Source: Plectonema cf. radiosum LEGE 06105
GTDB lineage: Bacteria > Cyanobacteriota > Cyanobacteriia > Cyanobacteriales > Nostocaceae
NCBI RefSeq assembly: GCF_015207665.1
Contig: NZ_JADEWL010000045.1
Span: 1 to 48,047 of the forward strand
Direction of reading: 5' to 3'
DNA length: 48,047 nt
A program made the position numbers and the translations under genes. Of this stretch, positions 9,906-17,916 are shown piece after piece; the stretch's first letter is position 1, and every line of letters starts with the position of its first letter. The notes under the pieces were generated by a model that did no database searches, was not told where the DNA came from, and saw only the letters and a program-made list of their open reading frames with translations.

Positions 9906-10268
9906 CCGGAGTTTAAACGCCGCAGTGTTTCCCACATCTACTGGTTGTGCAACTGCTAGCACCCTTTTGAATGCTGCCAACAATTCTTCATCTTCTTGTA
10001 AATTTAGCAGATGGCGGCGCAAATGCTCGCTGTAACAACCCTCCTCAGTGGGAGCAGTTTCCAAAAGCCTGTTTAAAGTAATTCTACCACGGGCAATTTC
10101 ATACAATACAACTCTGAGTAAATACGGGTGTCCATCTACCAGATTTATCAACTGTTCTACTTGGGAATCATTCCAACTCAATCCATGCAGTTGGATTAAA
10201 TATTGCTTGGATGTATCCTTGGGATTCGCTGATAAAATCAAGATTTTCTTCACGATGCCATCGACCAC
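9813..10268 (-). pseudogene. Internally deleted AAA-like domain protein (relic)
   Basis: A 151-residue frame. Residues ~7-20 (KKILILSANPKDTSK) match the very start of a cyanobacterial family whose members continue with a long N-terminal domain. The rest, from about residue 24 (IQLHGLSWNDSQVEQL), is the extreme C-terminal part of an AAA-like protein, ending YFGDRLEVR. The central ATPase, with its Walker motifs, is missing, so the frame looks like a large in-frame deletion product. It may still be translated, but ATPase function is not possible. Its 3' end is tandemly repeated downstream. Confidence 0.6.
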
Positions 10269-10340
10269 TGTAAATTAAAATACAAATTCGCGTTGCTGAT
10301 AGTAATTCGGTTTGATTTATGAATAACTCTTAAGGGGTAG

Positions 10341-10389
10341 GGAATAGGAAATAGGGAATAGGGAATAGGGAATAGGGAATAGGGAATAG
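10341..10389. repeat. Heptanucleotide tandem repeat (GGAATAG)x7
   Basis: Seven consecutive copies of GGAATAG, the second with one substitution, lie in the gap between the AAA relic and the FHA-reductase gene. Tandem heptamers of this kind are typical of filamentous cyanobacterial genomes. The rest of the gap 10269-10631 is AT-rich and holds no gene that I can support. Confidence 0.9.
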
Positions 10390-10631
10390 AAAAACCTTAA
10401 ATCCGTATACTGAGTTTTTTTTGTCCTACGGATAGGTTGCGCCAACAAAAATCTCCGCAGAATTCCTATATTGATTTATATTATATTTAATTTTGCATAA
10501 TACTACTGATATCACAAGCGCAAAGAAAATAAGCAGAGAAAATAATCTTTAATTTCCTTGGAACTACAAAAGAATAAAAGTTAATAATCCGGCATTTTTA
10601 CCGGATTTTCTGAATGTAAAATTCCGTAAAA

Positions 10632-12050
10632 TCAAGCTTCAATTACAACTCTTCCTATAGGTTGGGCAATACAGGTTAAAATGTATCCTGTTTGACATTC
10701 TGGGTCTTGATCATAGCGGACTTCTCCTTCAATCAAACGTAATTTACACTTTTGACAAGCCCCCATTTTACACATATGAGGTAATTCAACCCCTTCTCTT
10801 TGTGCAGTTTCTAAAATAGTATCGGCGCTATCGTAAACTAACTCTACACCCGATTTAGCTAAAACTAAAGTTTCTGCTGTGTGAGAAGTACTTATTTCCT
10901 TTGGAGTTAAGGTAGTTTGTAATTGAATTTGATTGTCTTTTTTCGTACTATAAGGTTTACCAAAACTTTCCTCGTAATAATTTTCCATGGGGAATTCTCG
11001 TTCCTGGAGGATTGCTTTCACCTGTTGAGTAAAAGGTTGGGAACCGCAAACATATACAGTGCGCTCGGCAAAATCGGAGGCTATTTCCTGCAACATTGCT
11101 TGATCAAATCTGCCGATTTTCCCCCCAGGAATTGGGTTTGAGTCTTGACGAGTTACAGTAGTTGCAAGTTTGAAATTAGCATATCTCGATGTCATCAACT
11201 CTAATTCTTGCCGGAAAATAATATCCTCAGTAGTACCAGCACTATGAAAGAAAACTATATCAGAACCAGCGTTTGTATCCAACAACCAGCGCGACATCGA
11301 CATCATTGGTGTAATGCCGCTACCAGCAGAGATAAACAATAGTTTTGACGATGGATGATTAACACAGCTAAAATCCCCTAATGGACTACCAATTTTGACT
11401 TGACTACCAGCTTGCAAATTGTCATGCAACCAATTAGAAACTAAACCTGGAGGTGCATCAGCAGCATTGTTTGGGGAACTAGCTCGTTTAACGGTTATAT
11501 CTAAACTGTGAGGTCGAGAAGGAGTTGAAGAAATAGAATAAGCCCGTTTAACAATTTTACCATTAATCTCCAATTCGAGGGTGACAAATTGTCCCGGTTG
11601 ATAAGTAAACTCAACAGCAGGTTCGGCAACAAAAGTAAAGGTTTTTACATCCGGTGTCTCATTAATTATTCGCACACAACGGGCGGTTAATTCAGGCGAT
11701 CGCCATGCTGTAAATTGATTTGATTGATGTTCGTCAAGCTGAATTTCTTCAATAAGTAATAGAAAATCGCCAATGTGAATAATATCATCTGGTTTGAGGA
11801 GATAGCTTTGAGTTACCTCCATTGCTTGGTTATTAAGGCGCGAACCATCACTACTAGCTAAATCAATAAAGTAATACTGTTTATTGTAAGCATAAATCAT
11901 TCCGTGGACGCGACTAACTTCGGGAGTATTGAGAACTAAATCGCAATTAGGATGCCTGCCAATTATACACTTATTAAGATTTTCCATCTCTGGTGTGAGA
12001 ATTTTCTCTTGACAGGAACTTGTTTGATAATTGATTGCTTTAATTTTCAT
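10632..12050 (-). CDS. FHA domain - ferredoxin reductase - [2Fe-2S] ferredoxin fusion
   Basis: A 472-residue electron-transfer protein. Residues ~28-90 are an FHA phosphothreonine-binding domain (GRHPNCDL at 31, SRVHG at 46). Residues ~115-220 form the FAD-binding domain with RAYS at 169-172. The NAD(P)-binding domain follows, with AGSGITPMMS near 243. The C-terminal ~80 residues are a plant-type [2Fe-2S] ferredoxin with C-x4-C-x2-C (CKMGACQKCK) and a later GYILTC cysteine. It should pass electrons from NAD(P)H through FAD to the iron-sulfur centre. The FHA domain suggests control by Ser/Thr kinases. It is the last gene of a minus-strand run with the [4Fe-4S] membrane protein (41 bp upstream) and the haloperoxidase, so it may power a redox chain with them. 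The exact acceptor is unknown. Confidence 0.88.
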   Translation of the reverse strand: MKIKAINYQTSSCQEKILTPEMENLNKCIIGRHPNCDLVLNTPEVSRVHGMIYAYNKQYYFIDLASSDGSRLNNQAMEVTQSYLLKPDDIIHIGDFLLLIEEIQLDEHQSNQFTAWRSPELTARCVRIINETPDVKTFTFVAEPAVEFTYQPGQFVTLELEINGKIVKRAYSISSTPSRPHSLDITVKRASSPNNAADAPPGLVSNWLHDNLQAGSQVKIGSPLGDFSCVNHPSSKLLFISAGSGITPMMSMSRWLLDTNAGSDIVFFHSAGTTEDIIFRQELELMTSRYANFKLATTVTRQDSNPIPGGKIGRFDQAMLQEIASDFAERTVYVCGSQPFTQQVKAILQEREFPMENYYEESFGKPYSTKKDNQIQLQTTLTPKEISTSHTAETLVLAKSGVELVYDSADTILETAQREGVELPHMCKMGACQKCKLRLIEGEVRYDQDPECQTGYILTCIAQPIGRVVIEA

Positions 12051-12091
12051 GATTGGTTAAATTTAAAAAAAAAATAAATACTTATAAAGAC

Positions 12092-13771
12092 TTAACGTTT
12101 TTTACGCCGAATTTGTGTTTCCGCACAACCCGAATTTGGTGGTTCCTGAAGTTTTTTCAGCTTTGTAGGTAATGTTTGTGTTTCCGTTGTTTTTTCTGAT
12201 TGCTGAGGATAAATAAGTTCCGGACGTTCGCTACTAATAGCAGATAAAATTTGGTAGTGTTCTTCATCTTCTAATCCTAATCTTTGACGTATTGATGTTA
12301 GATATGCCAAACTTTGCTCGGAGGATGTACATTTTTCCGCTAAAGCTTCTTCCAACATCCATCTATATACATAGTGCCGACCTCGTTCGGAAAATTGCGG
12401 TAATATTTCTGCTAAAATAAACAATTCATCTGCTTTCAACTTATCTAATGAACGTCCATTTAAAAATTGCTCAATATTAATTGGTAATCTTTGCAATTGA
12501 CGGCGAAAACTATGAGTTAAACTTTCCTTTTGATATTGTTCGGCACTACGTTTCCAATTACGAACCAACCAGATAGTGCTAACCAAAACTATCAGCCCAT
12601 TAAATAATAATTGTAATACCATTGGTAAGCGCAGAATTTCCGGTCTTCCGCCATAAACAAAGAACGCATTAAAAGCCAAAAAAGTAATAATCGTAAATAC
12701 CCGGTGCAATACTTGTTGGGAACTAATTTCGGGATATTTATGTTTTAAATAACCCCGATAAACTTTCTCTAGCTTGTGACAACTGTAATAGCAGACAATT
12801 ATGCTTAATCCTAAAGTTAGCGGCACAGCAGCAATCTTTGGAATTGCAATCGACTGATTATTAATATAAAAACCTGGCTTCCAAAGAGCGAACAATGAAT
12901 TATCGTAAGTCCAAACACCAGAAAAGTAATAATCGAAGTTACCAGAATACAATCTGTAATAAATAAAGTAACCAATTGCCAATCCAAGATAACCGTATTG
13001 AAGAAATTTTCGTCCCGGCTTTTGTAATTGGTTCCAATAAGCCTTTTCAGAATCAATATCCATACAAGGTGATTTACAACCAATACAAGCACTTTTCTCT
13101 TGACCAGTTGACTTATCTACAGTTCTACACATAGACTGAGTAATACTTTTTGCTGGTGCTTGATGGGCGCTACTTCCTAATAAACCACGAGGTCCCGTAA
13201 ACACAGTTTGTACAGCACCAAAAGGACAGACATAATGACACCAACTACGACCTCCATAAAGAAACACTACTGTGATGGCAGATAAAATAGTCGCAATTAA
13301 AAATAAACCAAGAACCCATCTTGTCGAATTAATAAATAGAATGCGGCTATTTAAACCTAGAAATAACAGAAAAAACTGTAAATAAAAATGGTTGCGAATT
13401 AACCATTGATTATTTTCAATATTTAACCGTGGTTTTAAACCCAAAGCACGGGGAATTTGCGAAAGAAAGTAGAGAGGACAAATCCGTCGCCAAGTTTCAT
13501 GACCAAACACAAATACAATAAAAACAGCAGCAGGAAGTATCATTCCCCAAAAAATTCTTGTGCCAATTGGATAAGCTTTTTCAGGAACACATCTATCACC
13601 TTGGACAAGGATACATTCGTGATTATCGCGTAGAGGAGATGCGAGATTATTAGGGTCAGTGAGAATGTGGGTTATGGGGTCGTAAAACAAAGAAACAATT
13701 AAAATTAACCAACCAATTACAAGTATCCATCTCACAGCGTGCATTTTGCTTTCTGATACTTTGCTTAACAT
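12092..13771 (-). CDS. Polytopic membrane protein with [4Fe-4S]-type cysteine motifs
   Basis: A 559-residue protein with about eight or nine hydrophobic segments (for example VRWILVIGWLILIVSLFY and IFWGMILPAAVFIVFVFG). It has cysteine clusters RRICPLYF, WCHYVCPFGA and SACIGCKSPCMD, typical of NapH/CcoG-like membrane iron-sulfur proteins that carry electrons through the membrane. The C-terminal ~150 residues are hydrophilic and lack recognised motifs. The gene lies between the haloperoxidase (upstream) and the FHA-reductase (downstream), with short gaps, which suggests one transcription unit and a shared redox role. The electron donor could be the neighbouring FHA-reductase; this is inference. 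Confidence 0.78.
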   Translation of the reverse strand: MLSKVSESKMHAVRWILVIGWLILIVSLFYDPITHILTDPNNLASPLRDNHECILVQGDRCVPEKAYPIGTRIFWGMILPAAVFIVFVFGHETWRRICPLYFLSQIPRALGLKPRLNIENNQWLIRNHFYLQFFLLFLGLNSRILFINSTRWVLGLFLIATILSAITVVFLYGGRSWCHYVCPFGAVQTVFTGPRGLLGSSAHQAPAKSITQSMCRTVDKSTGQEKSACIGCKSPCMDIDSEKAYWNQLQKPGRKFLQYGYLGLAIGYFIYYRLYSGNFDYYFSGVWTYDNSLFALWKPGFYINNQSIAIPKIAAVPLTLGLSIIVCYYSCHKLEKVYRGYLKHKYPEISSQQVLHRVFTIITFLAFNAFFVYGGRPEILRLPMVLQLLFNGLIVLVSTIWLVRNWKRSAEQYQKESLTHSFRRQLQRLPINIEQFLNGRSLDKLKADELFILAEILPQFSERGRHYVYRWMLEEALAEKCTSSEQSLAYLTSIRQRLGLEDEEHYQILSAISSERPELIYPQQSEKTTETQTLPTKLKKLQEPPNSGCAETQIRRKKR

Positions 13772-13822
13772 TATTCACACTCCTGAAATAGTAGTTCTTT
13801 GCATTCATTTCGAGGGATTGTA

Positions 13823-13845
13823 GAGACGTAGCACTGCTACGTCTC
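13823..13845. terminator. GAGACGTAGCA hairpin between haloperoxidase and [4Fe-4S] gene
   Basis: A perfect 11-bp stem of the dispersed family seen at 5117, 6720 and 17478. It sits in the 122-bp gap between two co-directional genes, so if it attenuates transcription it would reduce expression of the two downstream redox genes relative to the haloperoxidase. A repeat-insertion origin without function is equally possible. Confidence 0.4.
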
Positions 13846-13893
13846 ACTAAGCTATGGGGAAAACGAACCAATTAGAATTAATCAAAAAGACTA

Positions 13894-15495
13894 CTAAATT
13901 GTTTCTACTCCTGCACGAGAAATTTTGATTTTAGTACCATCAAATTTTGTGAGTTCAAAGTAACTGTCTTCGTTATAAGTCAGTGCTTGCTCTTGAAGAA
14001 TATCAATCGCCACTTGTTCGCCCAGTTTAATCGATTCTGTGTAGTCGGTAAGCCAGTGAACCCCAGCACCATTACGAGCGATCGCAATGTTAGAAGCAAG
14101 TTTGTTCAACTCACCACCAACTGTCATAGTTGCTGCATCAGTACCGCTGTAGCTAACCAACTCAGTACCATCTTGATTCGGAACTACAGGGTTAGGAATT
14201 ACCCAAGACTCATCAAACCAAGCCTTAAGAATCGTGACACAAGCACCTGCTACAGTTGCGTGTCCGGAACCATAAGACGGATGTGTGGGAGAACCTTCAG
14301 GATATGCCATTGGTAGCAAATAGTTGCCGTACTGGCTGAAAACCCTCTGTAAAACAGGGGAATTAAATAGTTCCGAATTAATTGGATATTTTGCACATTC
14401 GCTGAGATGGTTATGAACCCTTCCACCAAATGTTTCGGGGCGCAAGCGACGGTGTACAAACCACTTCTGAAACCACATTGCTTTGAGAGCGCGGGTTGCA
14501 ACCTCTGTCACCAAACTGAGAATATGAGGACCGCCAAAAGTGCCAAAACCTATTTGAGTCTTCGCTTTCTTATAAAGGTTTCCTTCATCTACAGGAGCCT
14601 TCATTCCCAACAGTATCAAACAAGCATTTAGGTGAGCTTCGTACAAAGCATCTACGTGTACATACTGACCTAAATCTCGCAGATTACGCATATAGCGAGG
14701 TGTGGAATCAAAAATATCTGAACCCGTTAACCCTCCATTTTGGACGTGCAACCAAGAATCATAATCAGTCATGTAATTGATTCCAGGCAAGACGGTTTTC
14801 TGTTTTTGAGAAATAGTCAGCGAACCGTAGGGAATATCCTTCAGCATGAATTGGGAAACGTAAGGACCGACCAAATCACCGTCAACAATTCCCCGGAACA
14901 GGCTTTGTGGTGTAACTTCGTGAACAACACCTTCTTTGGTTTGACGCTTGACTTTGGCTCCACGAAAGTCGGATAAGCTGGATAAATCTGCTGCTGCTTC
15001 TGCAACCTGGGGATTGTAATTATATAAACTAAAATCGATGTCCCGTAGAAGTGCCATCCAGTAGAGTTCTGTCATCTCTGCGGAGTTTTCAGCAGAATCA
15101 ATACGAGGTGCAGGACGTATTGCTAAAGCATGGCTATCCGATCCTTGAAGATCAAAAGCGAGTCCTGCTTGGGGGTTGGTGAACTTGCGAAGACCACCCA
15201 GAGGGATTGCTTCAAAATCTGCGGGTTTACCACTCTTGAGGGCTGCGATAAATGCTGTATAACCATTGGGGTCTACTTCACCTAAATAGTTATGTACTAA
15301 CCCTTTAGAGAAATTGGCAATAAAGTTAGGACAGCCATCTTCGTTTCGATAGTCTTGTTCTTCCCCATTGCATATATGTGCGGCTATATCCCTATGAAAA
15401 GCAACTTGAGCGGCTTCTTGACGGATACAGAAAGAGGATTTCTGACGTTCTAAATTAGTTTCAGGACCGAATTCTCGACAATTTTGATTGCTCAC
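13894..15495 (-). CDS. Vanadium-dependent haloperoxidase (PAP2-like)
   Basis: A 533-residue enzyme expected to oxidise halide with H2O2 to hypohalous acid. All vanadate-binding residues of the family are visible: Lys344 and Arg352 in KWFVHRRLRPE, Ser410-Gly411-His412 in PSYGSGHATV, and Arg474 with His480 in ARNGAGVHW. His412 is the expected acid-base residue. The length fits the bacterial bromoperoxidase-like branch. Halide preference cannot be read from the sequence. No signal peptide is apparent. The start is GTG (complement of CAC at 15493-15495), preceded by AAGGA at suitable spacing. It heads a minus-strand run with the [4Fe-4S] membrane protein and FHA-reductase. An inverted repeat upstream (15543-15609) may be an operator. 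Confidence 0.93.
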   Translation of the reverse strand: MSNQNCREFGPETNLERQKSSFCIRQEAAQVAFHRDIAAHICNGEEQDYRNEDGCPNFIANFSKGLVHNYLGEVDPNGYTAFIAALKSGKPADFEAIPLGGLRKFTNPQAGLAFDLQGSDSHALAIRPAPRIDSAENSAEMTELYWMALLRDIDFSLYNYNPQVAEAAADLSSLSDFRGAKVKRQTKEGVVHEVTPQSLFRGIVDGDLVGPYVSQFMLKDIPYGSLTISQKQKTVLPGINYMTDYDSWLHVQNGGLTGSDIFDSTPRYMRNLRDLGQYVHVDALYEAHLNACLILLGMKAPVDEGNLYKKAKTQIGFGTFGGPHILSLVTEVATRALKAMWFQKWFVHRRLRPETFGGRVHNHLSECAKYPINSELFNSPVLQRVFSQYGNYLLPMAYPEGSPTHPSYGSGHATVAGACVTILKAWFDESWVIPNPVVPNQDGTELVSYSGTDAATMTVGGELNKLASNIAIARNGAGVHWLTDYTESIKLGEQVAIDILQEQALTYNEDSYFELTKFDGTKIKISRAGVETI

Positions 15496-15542
15496 GATTT
15501 ATTCCTTGATAATTTAAATTGGTTTTCTTTACTAAGTAAACA

Positions 15543-15609
15543 ATCAACTGTAACTAACAAGATTACGAAAAATTTTTTAGTACCTAAGAGGGTACTATTG
15601 TTAGTTGAT
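15543..15609. promoter_or_regulatory. Nested inverted repeats upstream of the haloperoxidase
   Basis: Outer arms ATCAACT...AACTAACAA and TTGTTAGTTGAT enclose an inner hairpin AGTACC-TAAGAG-GGTACT. They lie 48-114 bp upstream of the GTG start of the minus-strand haloperoxidase gene. Placement and symmetry suggest a regulator binding site or an RNA structure in the leader. It could also be an unrelated repeat. Confidence 0.4.
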
Positions 15610-15786
15610 ATAATTACTTAATTATCGTTAATGCTGAAATACATAGTGTAAATGTGTTTCAACTATTTTGTTATAGATGCAGCTGATGGAAGCTTATGCA
15701 GATTGAATAGACCCGTCCAAAATATAATATAGACACAAAAAAATGCTAGAAAGTAAAATTAGCAGTCTACCACTCTGTAATTGAAA

Positions 15787-15966
15787 ATGTGTATTGTGTT
15801 TGATTATATCCAAAAATACCCTGTAAAAACAAAGCATATTTTAGGTATTAGTCACGAAAAATTTCAAGAATTAATTCAATCAGCTTCCAAAAAACATCTT
15901 GAAATCCAAAAAGAAAAGGAAAACCAGAAAATTAGGGTTCATTTTCCTGGTGGAGGACGTAAATAA
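15787..15966 (+). pseudogene. N-terminal stub of a cyanobacterial DDE transposase
   Basis: About 60 residues (MCIVFDYIQKYPVKTKHILG, then ISHEKFQELIQSASKKHLEI) ending VHFPGGGRK before a stop. This matches the opening of a common cyanobacterial transposase family in which the GGGRKPxL segment is followed by a helix-turn-helix and the DDE catalytic domain, all missing here. It is therefore a truncated insertion-sequence remnant. No terminal repeats could be assigned to it. Confidence 0.6.
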
Positions 15967-16041
15967 TTATTATCAATTTCTGAAGAAATATGTTTATGTA
16001 TATTTTATCTCAGACAGATACCAAATTAATGAAAAGGACTA

Positions 16042-16236
16042 CTAGTAGTCGATTGCATTAGTTTTGCTGAGTTAAATATTTGTAGTGCGAGCGTCCCGCT
16101 CGCTAGCCATCAGCAAGCTTTTCGGTATGCCCCGGAGGGGCATACGTCTCGCTCGCTCGGAAGCACCAGCGACGCTACGCGAACGCTGGTTGTAACGAGC
16201 GCGTTGCCCATCAAATTTAATGCAATGGACCACTAG
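16042..16236. mobile_element. MITE-like element with 19-bp terminal inverted repeats
   Basis: The 19 bp at 16042-16060 (CTAGTAGTCGATTGCATTA) reappear as reverse complement at 16218-16236 with two mismatches. The ~155-bp interior is packed with GC-rich palindromes (GCGAGCG/CGCTCGC, TATGCCCC/GGGGCATA, ACCAGCG/CGCTGGT) and has no gene. This looks like a non-autonomous element or a nested cluster of palindromic repeats. A target duplication is not obvious. The rest of the gap 15967-16428 is AT-rich with no supported gene. Confidence 0.5.
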
Positions 16237-16428
16237 AGTGTCGGTACATTAGTTATGAAGAGTACTTGATCAACTATACCAATCCTAAATGACTTGTGAG
16301 AAATTTATGTATAATCTCTATTCCTAACTTTCAATCTACGTATTTTCTCACATCTCAATTCGGATTGCTATATCATCTGATTAATTTTATTATGTAATCC
16401 GGTTCCCAGTTTTGAGGCTGGGAACTAC

Positions 16429-16956
16429 TTAAAGGTTTATATTGTAAGTTTTTCTACGCTGTGCTTCTCTCCAACAACGAGGAGTATTTTGATGGCGATC
16501 GCGAAATTGGCAGTAAAAATGATTGATATTTTGATAGCCTACTTGCAAAGCTATTTGTTCGATAGAATCTTTGGTTTCTAAAAGCAAGCGTCTTGCTTGG
16601 GCTATTCTGCGTTCGATAATCCAATCATTGACGGTTTTTCCTGTCATCCGTCTGACTAAATCGGTCAAATACGCTGAAGAATAACCGACTGCTTGAGCTA
16701 CTTCTTTTAAACGAATATTTTGATGATAATTTAGTTCGATAAACTGAAAAGTTGGATTTAGTCGAGGAATCGGTGGAAATATAGAGCAATCGCGATTCGA
16801 TTGTTTATTTTCAGAATAAATTGAGAGTTTATCTGGTGCTAGCTCAACGCACAGACCGTTTTCTACATTCTTAACTTCAAATCCTGCTGTTTCTAAACAT
16901 TTGATTACAAGCTTTTTAGTATCGGGATGGTTATCATTCACTACGATATTAGTCAT
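16429..16956 (-). CDS. AraC-family regulator with degenerate N-terminal receiver remnant
   Basis: A 175-residue protein. Residues ~70-168 are a complete AraC/XylS-type double helix-turn-helix (VAQAVGYSSAYLTDLVRRMT then IALQVGYQNINHFYCQFRDR), so DNA binding should be intact. Residues 1-~42 resemble the first third of a CheY-like receiver (TNIVVNDNHPDTKKLVIKCL), but the phosphoacceptor Asp region and the Lys/Thr switch residues are missing. The domain has been deleted internally. Full-length relatives join a receiver to an AraC output. This version cannot be controlled by phosphorylation and could act constitutively. Targets are unknown. Neighbouring genes on the same strand are not closely spaced. 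Confidence 0.75.
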   Translation of the reverse strand: MTNIVVNDNHPDTKKLVIKCLETAGFEVKNVENGLCVELAPDKLSIYSENKQSNRDCSIFPPIPRLNPTFQFIELNYHQNIRLKEVAQAVGYSSAYLTDLVRRMTGKTVNDWIIERRIAQARRLLLETKDSIEQIALQVGYQNINHFYCQFRDRHQNTPRCWREAQRRKTYNINL

Positions 16957-17292
16957 TGCAACCTCTACAGTTCGTGATTAAAGTATCGATATTTGATCCA
17001 AGTCTTAATTAAAACGTCGCAACAAGTAAGTTTTTTAACTGCTTAGTAATAGATGTAAGTCAAATTAACTGATGCAGTTTTTTAGCAACTTTCTTACTGT
17101 TGGCTGTCCGGGAGGTATATGCCATGAACAGCCAAATCAGTTTATATAGTCAGGTTCTGTTTGAGATTTATTTTGTGAATACCCCATTTTCTTAAGTAAA
17201 ATTACCTCTTAGGGAGGATATGAATTTTGTTAAAAGTCATCCACTATTTAACTTGGCTTGCTGAAAAATAGATGTAACATTTTACTTTCAAC
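16957..17292. other. Intergenic region, no gene seen
   Basis: An AT-rich spacer between the AraC-type gene (leftward) and a small plus-strand ORF. It contains one modest inverted repeat (GGCTGT...ACAGCC around 17102-17140). It presumably holds the promoters of both flanking genes, but I cannot point to -35/-10 boxes with confidence. Confidence 0.5.
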
Positions 17293-17463
17293 ATGAATCA
17301 AGAAAATCAAGAACCAAAGAAAGCTAATACAGAAGACCAAAAAGCTGATGATTCTTCTCGTTCTCCAGGGGTTGATAGGGGTTCTCCAGGAGTTGACAGA
17401 GGCTTGGGTAGTTCAGAAAATACACCGAAAAAGAATACAGAGAAATCTAATCAAGAGAGTTAA
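17293..17463 (+). CDS. Small hydrophilic protein with SPGVDRG repeats
   Basis: A 56-residue frame starting MNQENQEPKKANTEDQKADD and ending in TAA. It is very polar, rich in Lys, Glu, Asn and Ser, and contains two adjacent SPGVDRG units followed by LGSSENT. Similar short proteins with an SPGVDRG-like core seem familiar from filamentous cyanobacteria, but I cannot name a function. No hydrophobic or catalytic segment is visible, so it is probably intrinsically disordered. No clear Shine-Dalgarno site precedes it. A GAGACGTAGCA hairpin 15 bp downstream (17478-17500) could end its transcript. Confidence 0.45.
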   Translation: MNQENQEPKKANTEDQKADDSSRSPGVDRGSPGVDRGLGSSENTPKKNTEKSNQES

Positions 17464-17477
17464 TTCATACAAATGTA

Positions 17478-17500
17478 GAGACGTAGCAGTGCTACGTCTC
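17478..17500. terminator. GAGACGTAGCA-family hairpin between convergent genes
   Basis: A perfect 11-bp stem (loop base G instead of C) placed between the convergent ends of the SPGVDRG small ORF and the minus-strand coiled-coil gene, where a bidirectional terminator would be expected. It belongs to the dispersed family at 5117, 6720 and 13823. Confidence 0.5.
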
Positions 17501-17536
17501 AAACAATGTGAAATCATCAGTTAATTTTTCAAAAAA

Positions 17537-17869
17537 CTAAAAAATCGGAACAATTCGAGCAACAATACTGGAAACACTTTGAATCCCACTAATAATATTC
17601 ACTGCATTATTCACACTTTGTATTGAATTATCTAAAGATTGGATAGCTCGGTTTAATTCTGCTTCTAAAGGTTTCATTTTTTCTAAAATACCTTGTAGAT
17701 TCTGTATTTCTAATTGATGAAGATAATCGTCATAATATTTTCGCTGGGTGACAAAAGCTTTTTTCTTTGCTTCATCTCTTTCTTGTTCAATTTTAATTTG
17801 AACTTCCGGTGAGTAAAGTTTTGATACTTGTTCTCTCATTTTTGGAAGTAAATTAGTAGTAGTTCTCAT
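17537..17869 (-). CDS. Hypothetical coiled-coil protein
   Basis: A 110-residue protein with no recognised domain. The middle (~25-85) is highly charged and helical with heptad-like spacing (IEQERDEAKKKAFVTQRKYY). The C-terminus is less polar with repeated SV/NNAV segments and ends IVARIVPIF, which could touch a membrane or partner. It lies 47 bp downstream of the lipoprotein gene on the same strand, so the two are probably co-transcribed and may act together at the cell envelope. Function unknown. Confidence 0.6.
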   Translation of the reverse strand: MRTTTNLLPKMREQVSKLYSPEVQIKIEQERDEAKKKAFVTQRKYYDDYLHQLEIQNLQGILEKMKPLEAELNRAIQSLDNSIQSVNNAVNIISGIQSVSSIVARIVPIF

Positions 17870-17916
17870 ATCTGTAATTTTCCTTGTATTTTAATTGTTA
17901 ATTTGTGTTTGAGTTT

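Noticed and set aside
10341-10389. Possible CRISPR or origin iterons
   Set aside because: A simple heptamer tract without spacers, typical of cyanobacterial tandem repeats.
13987-14976. Several plus-strand frames inside the haloperoxidase gene
   Set aside because: They lie antisense to a gene with complete catalytic motifs and show no motifs themselves.
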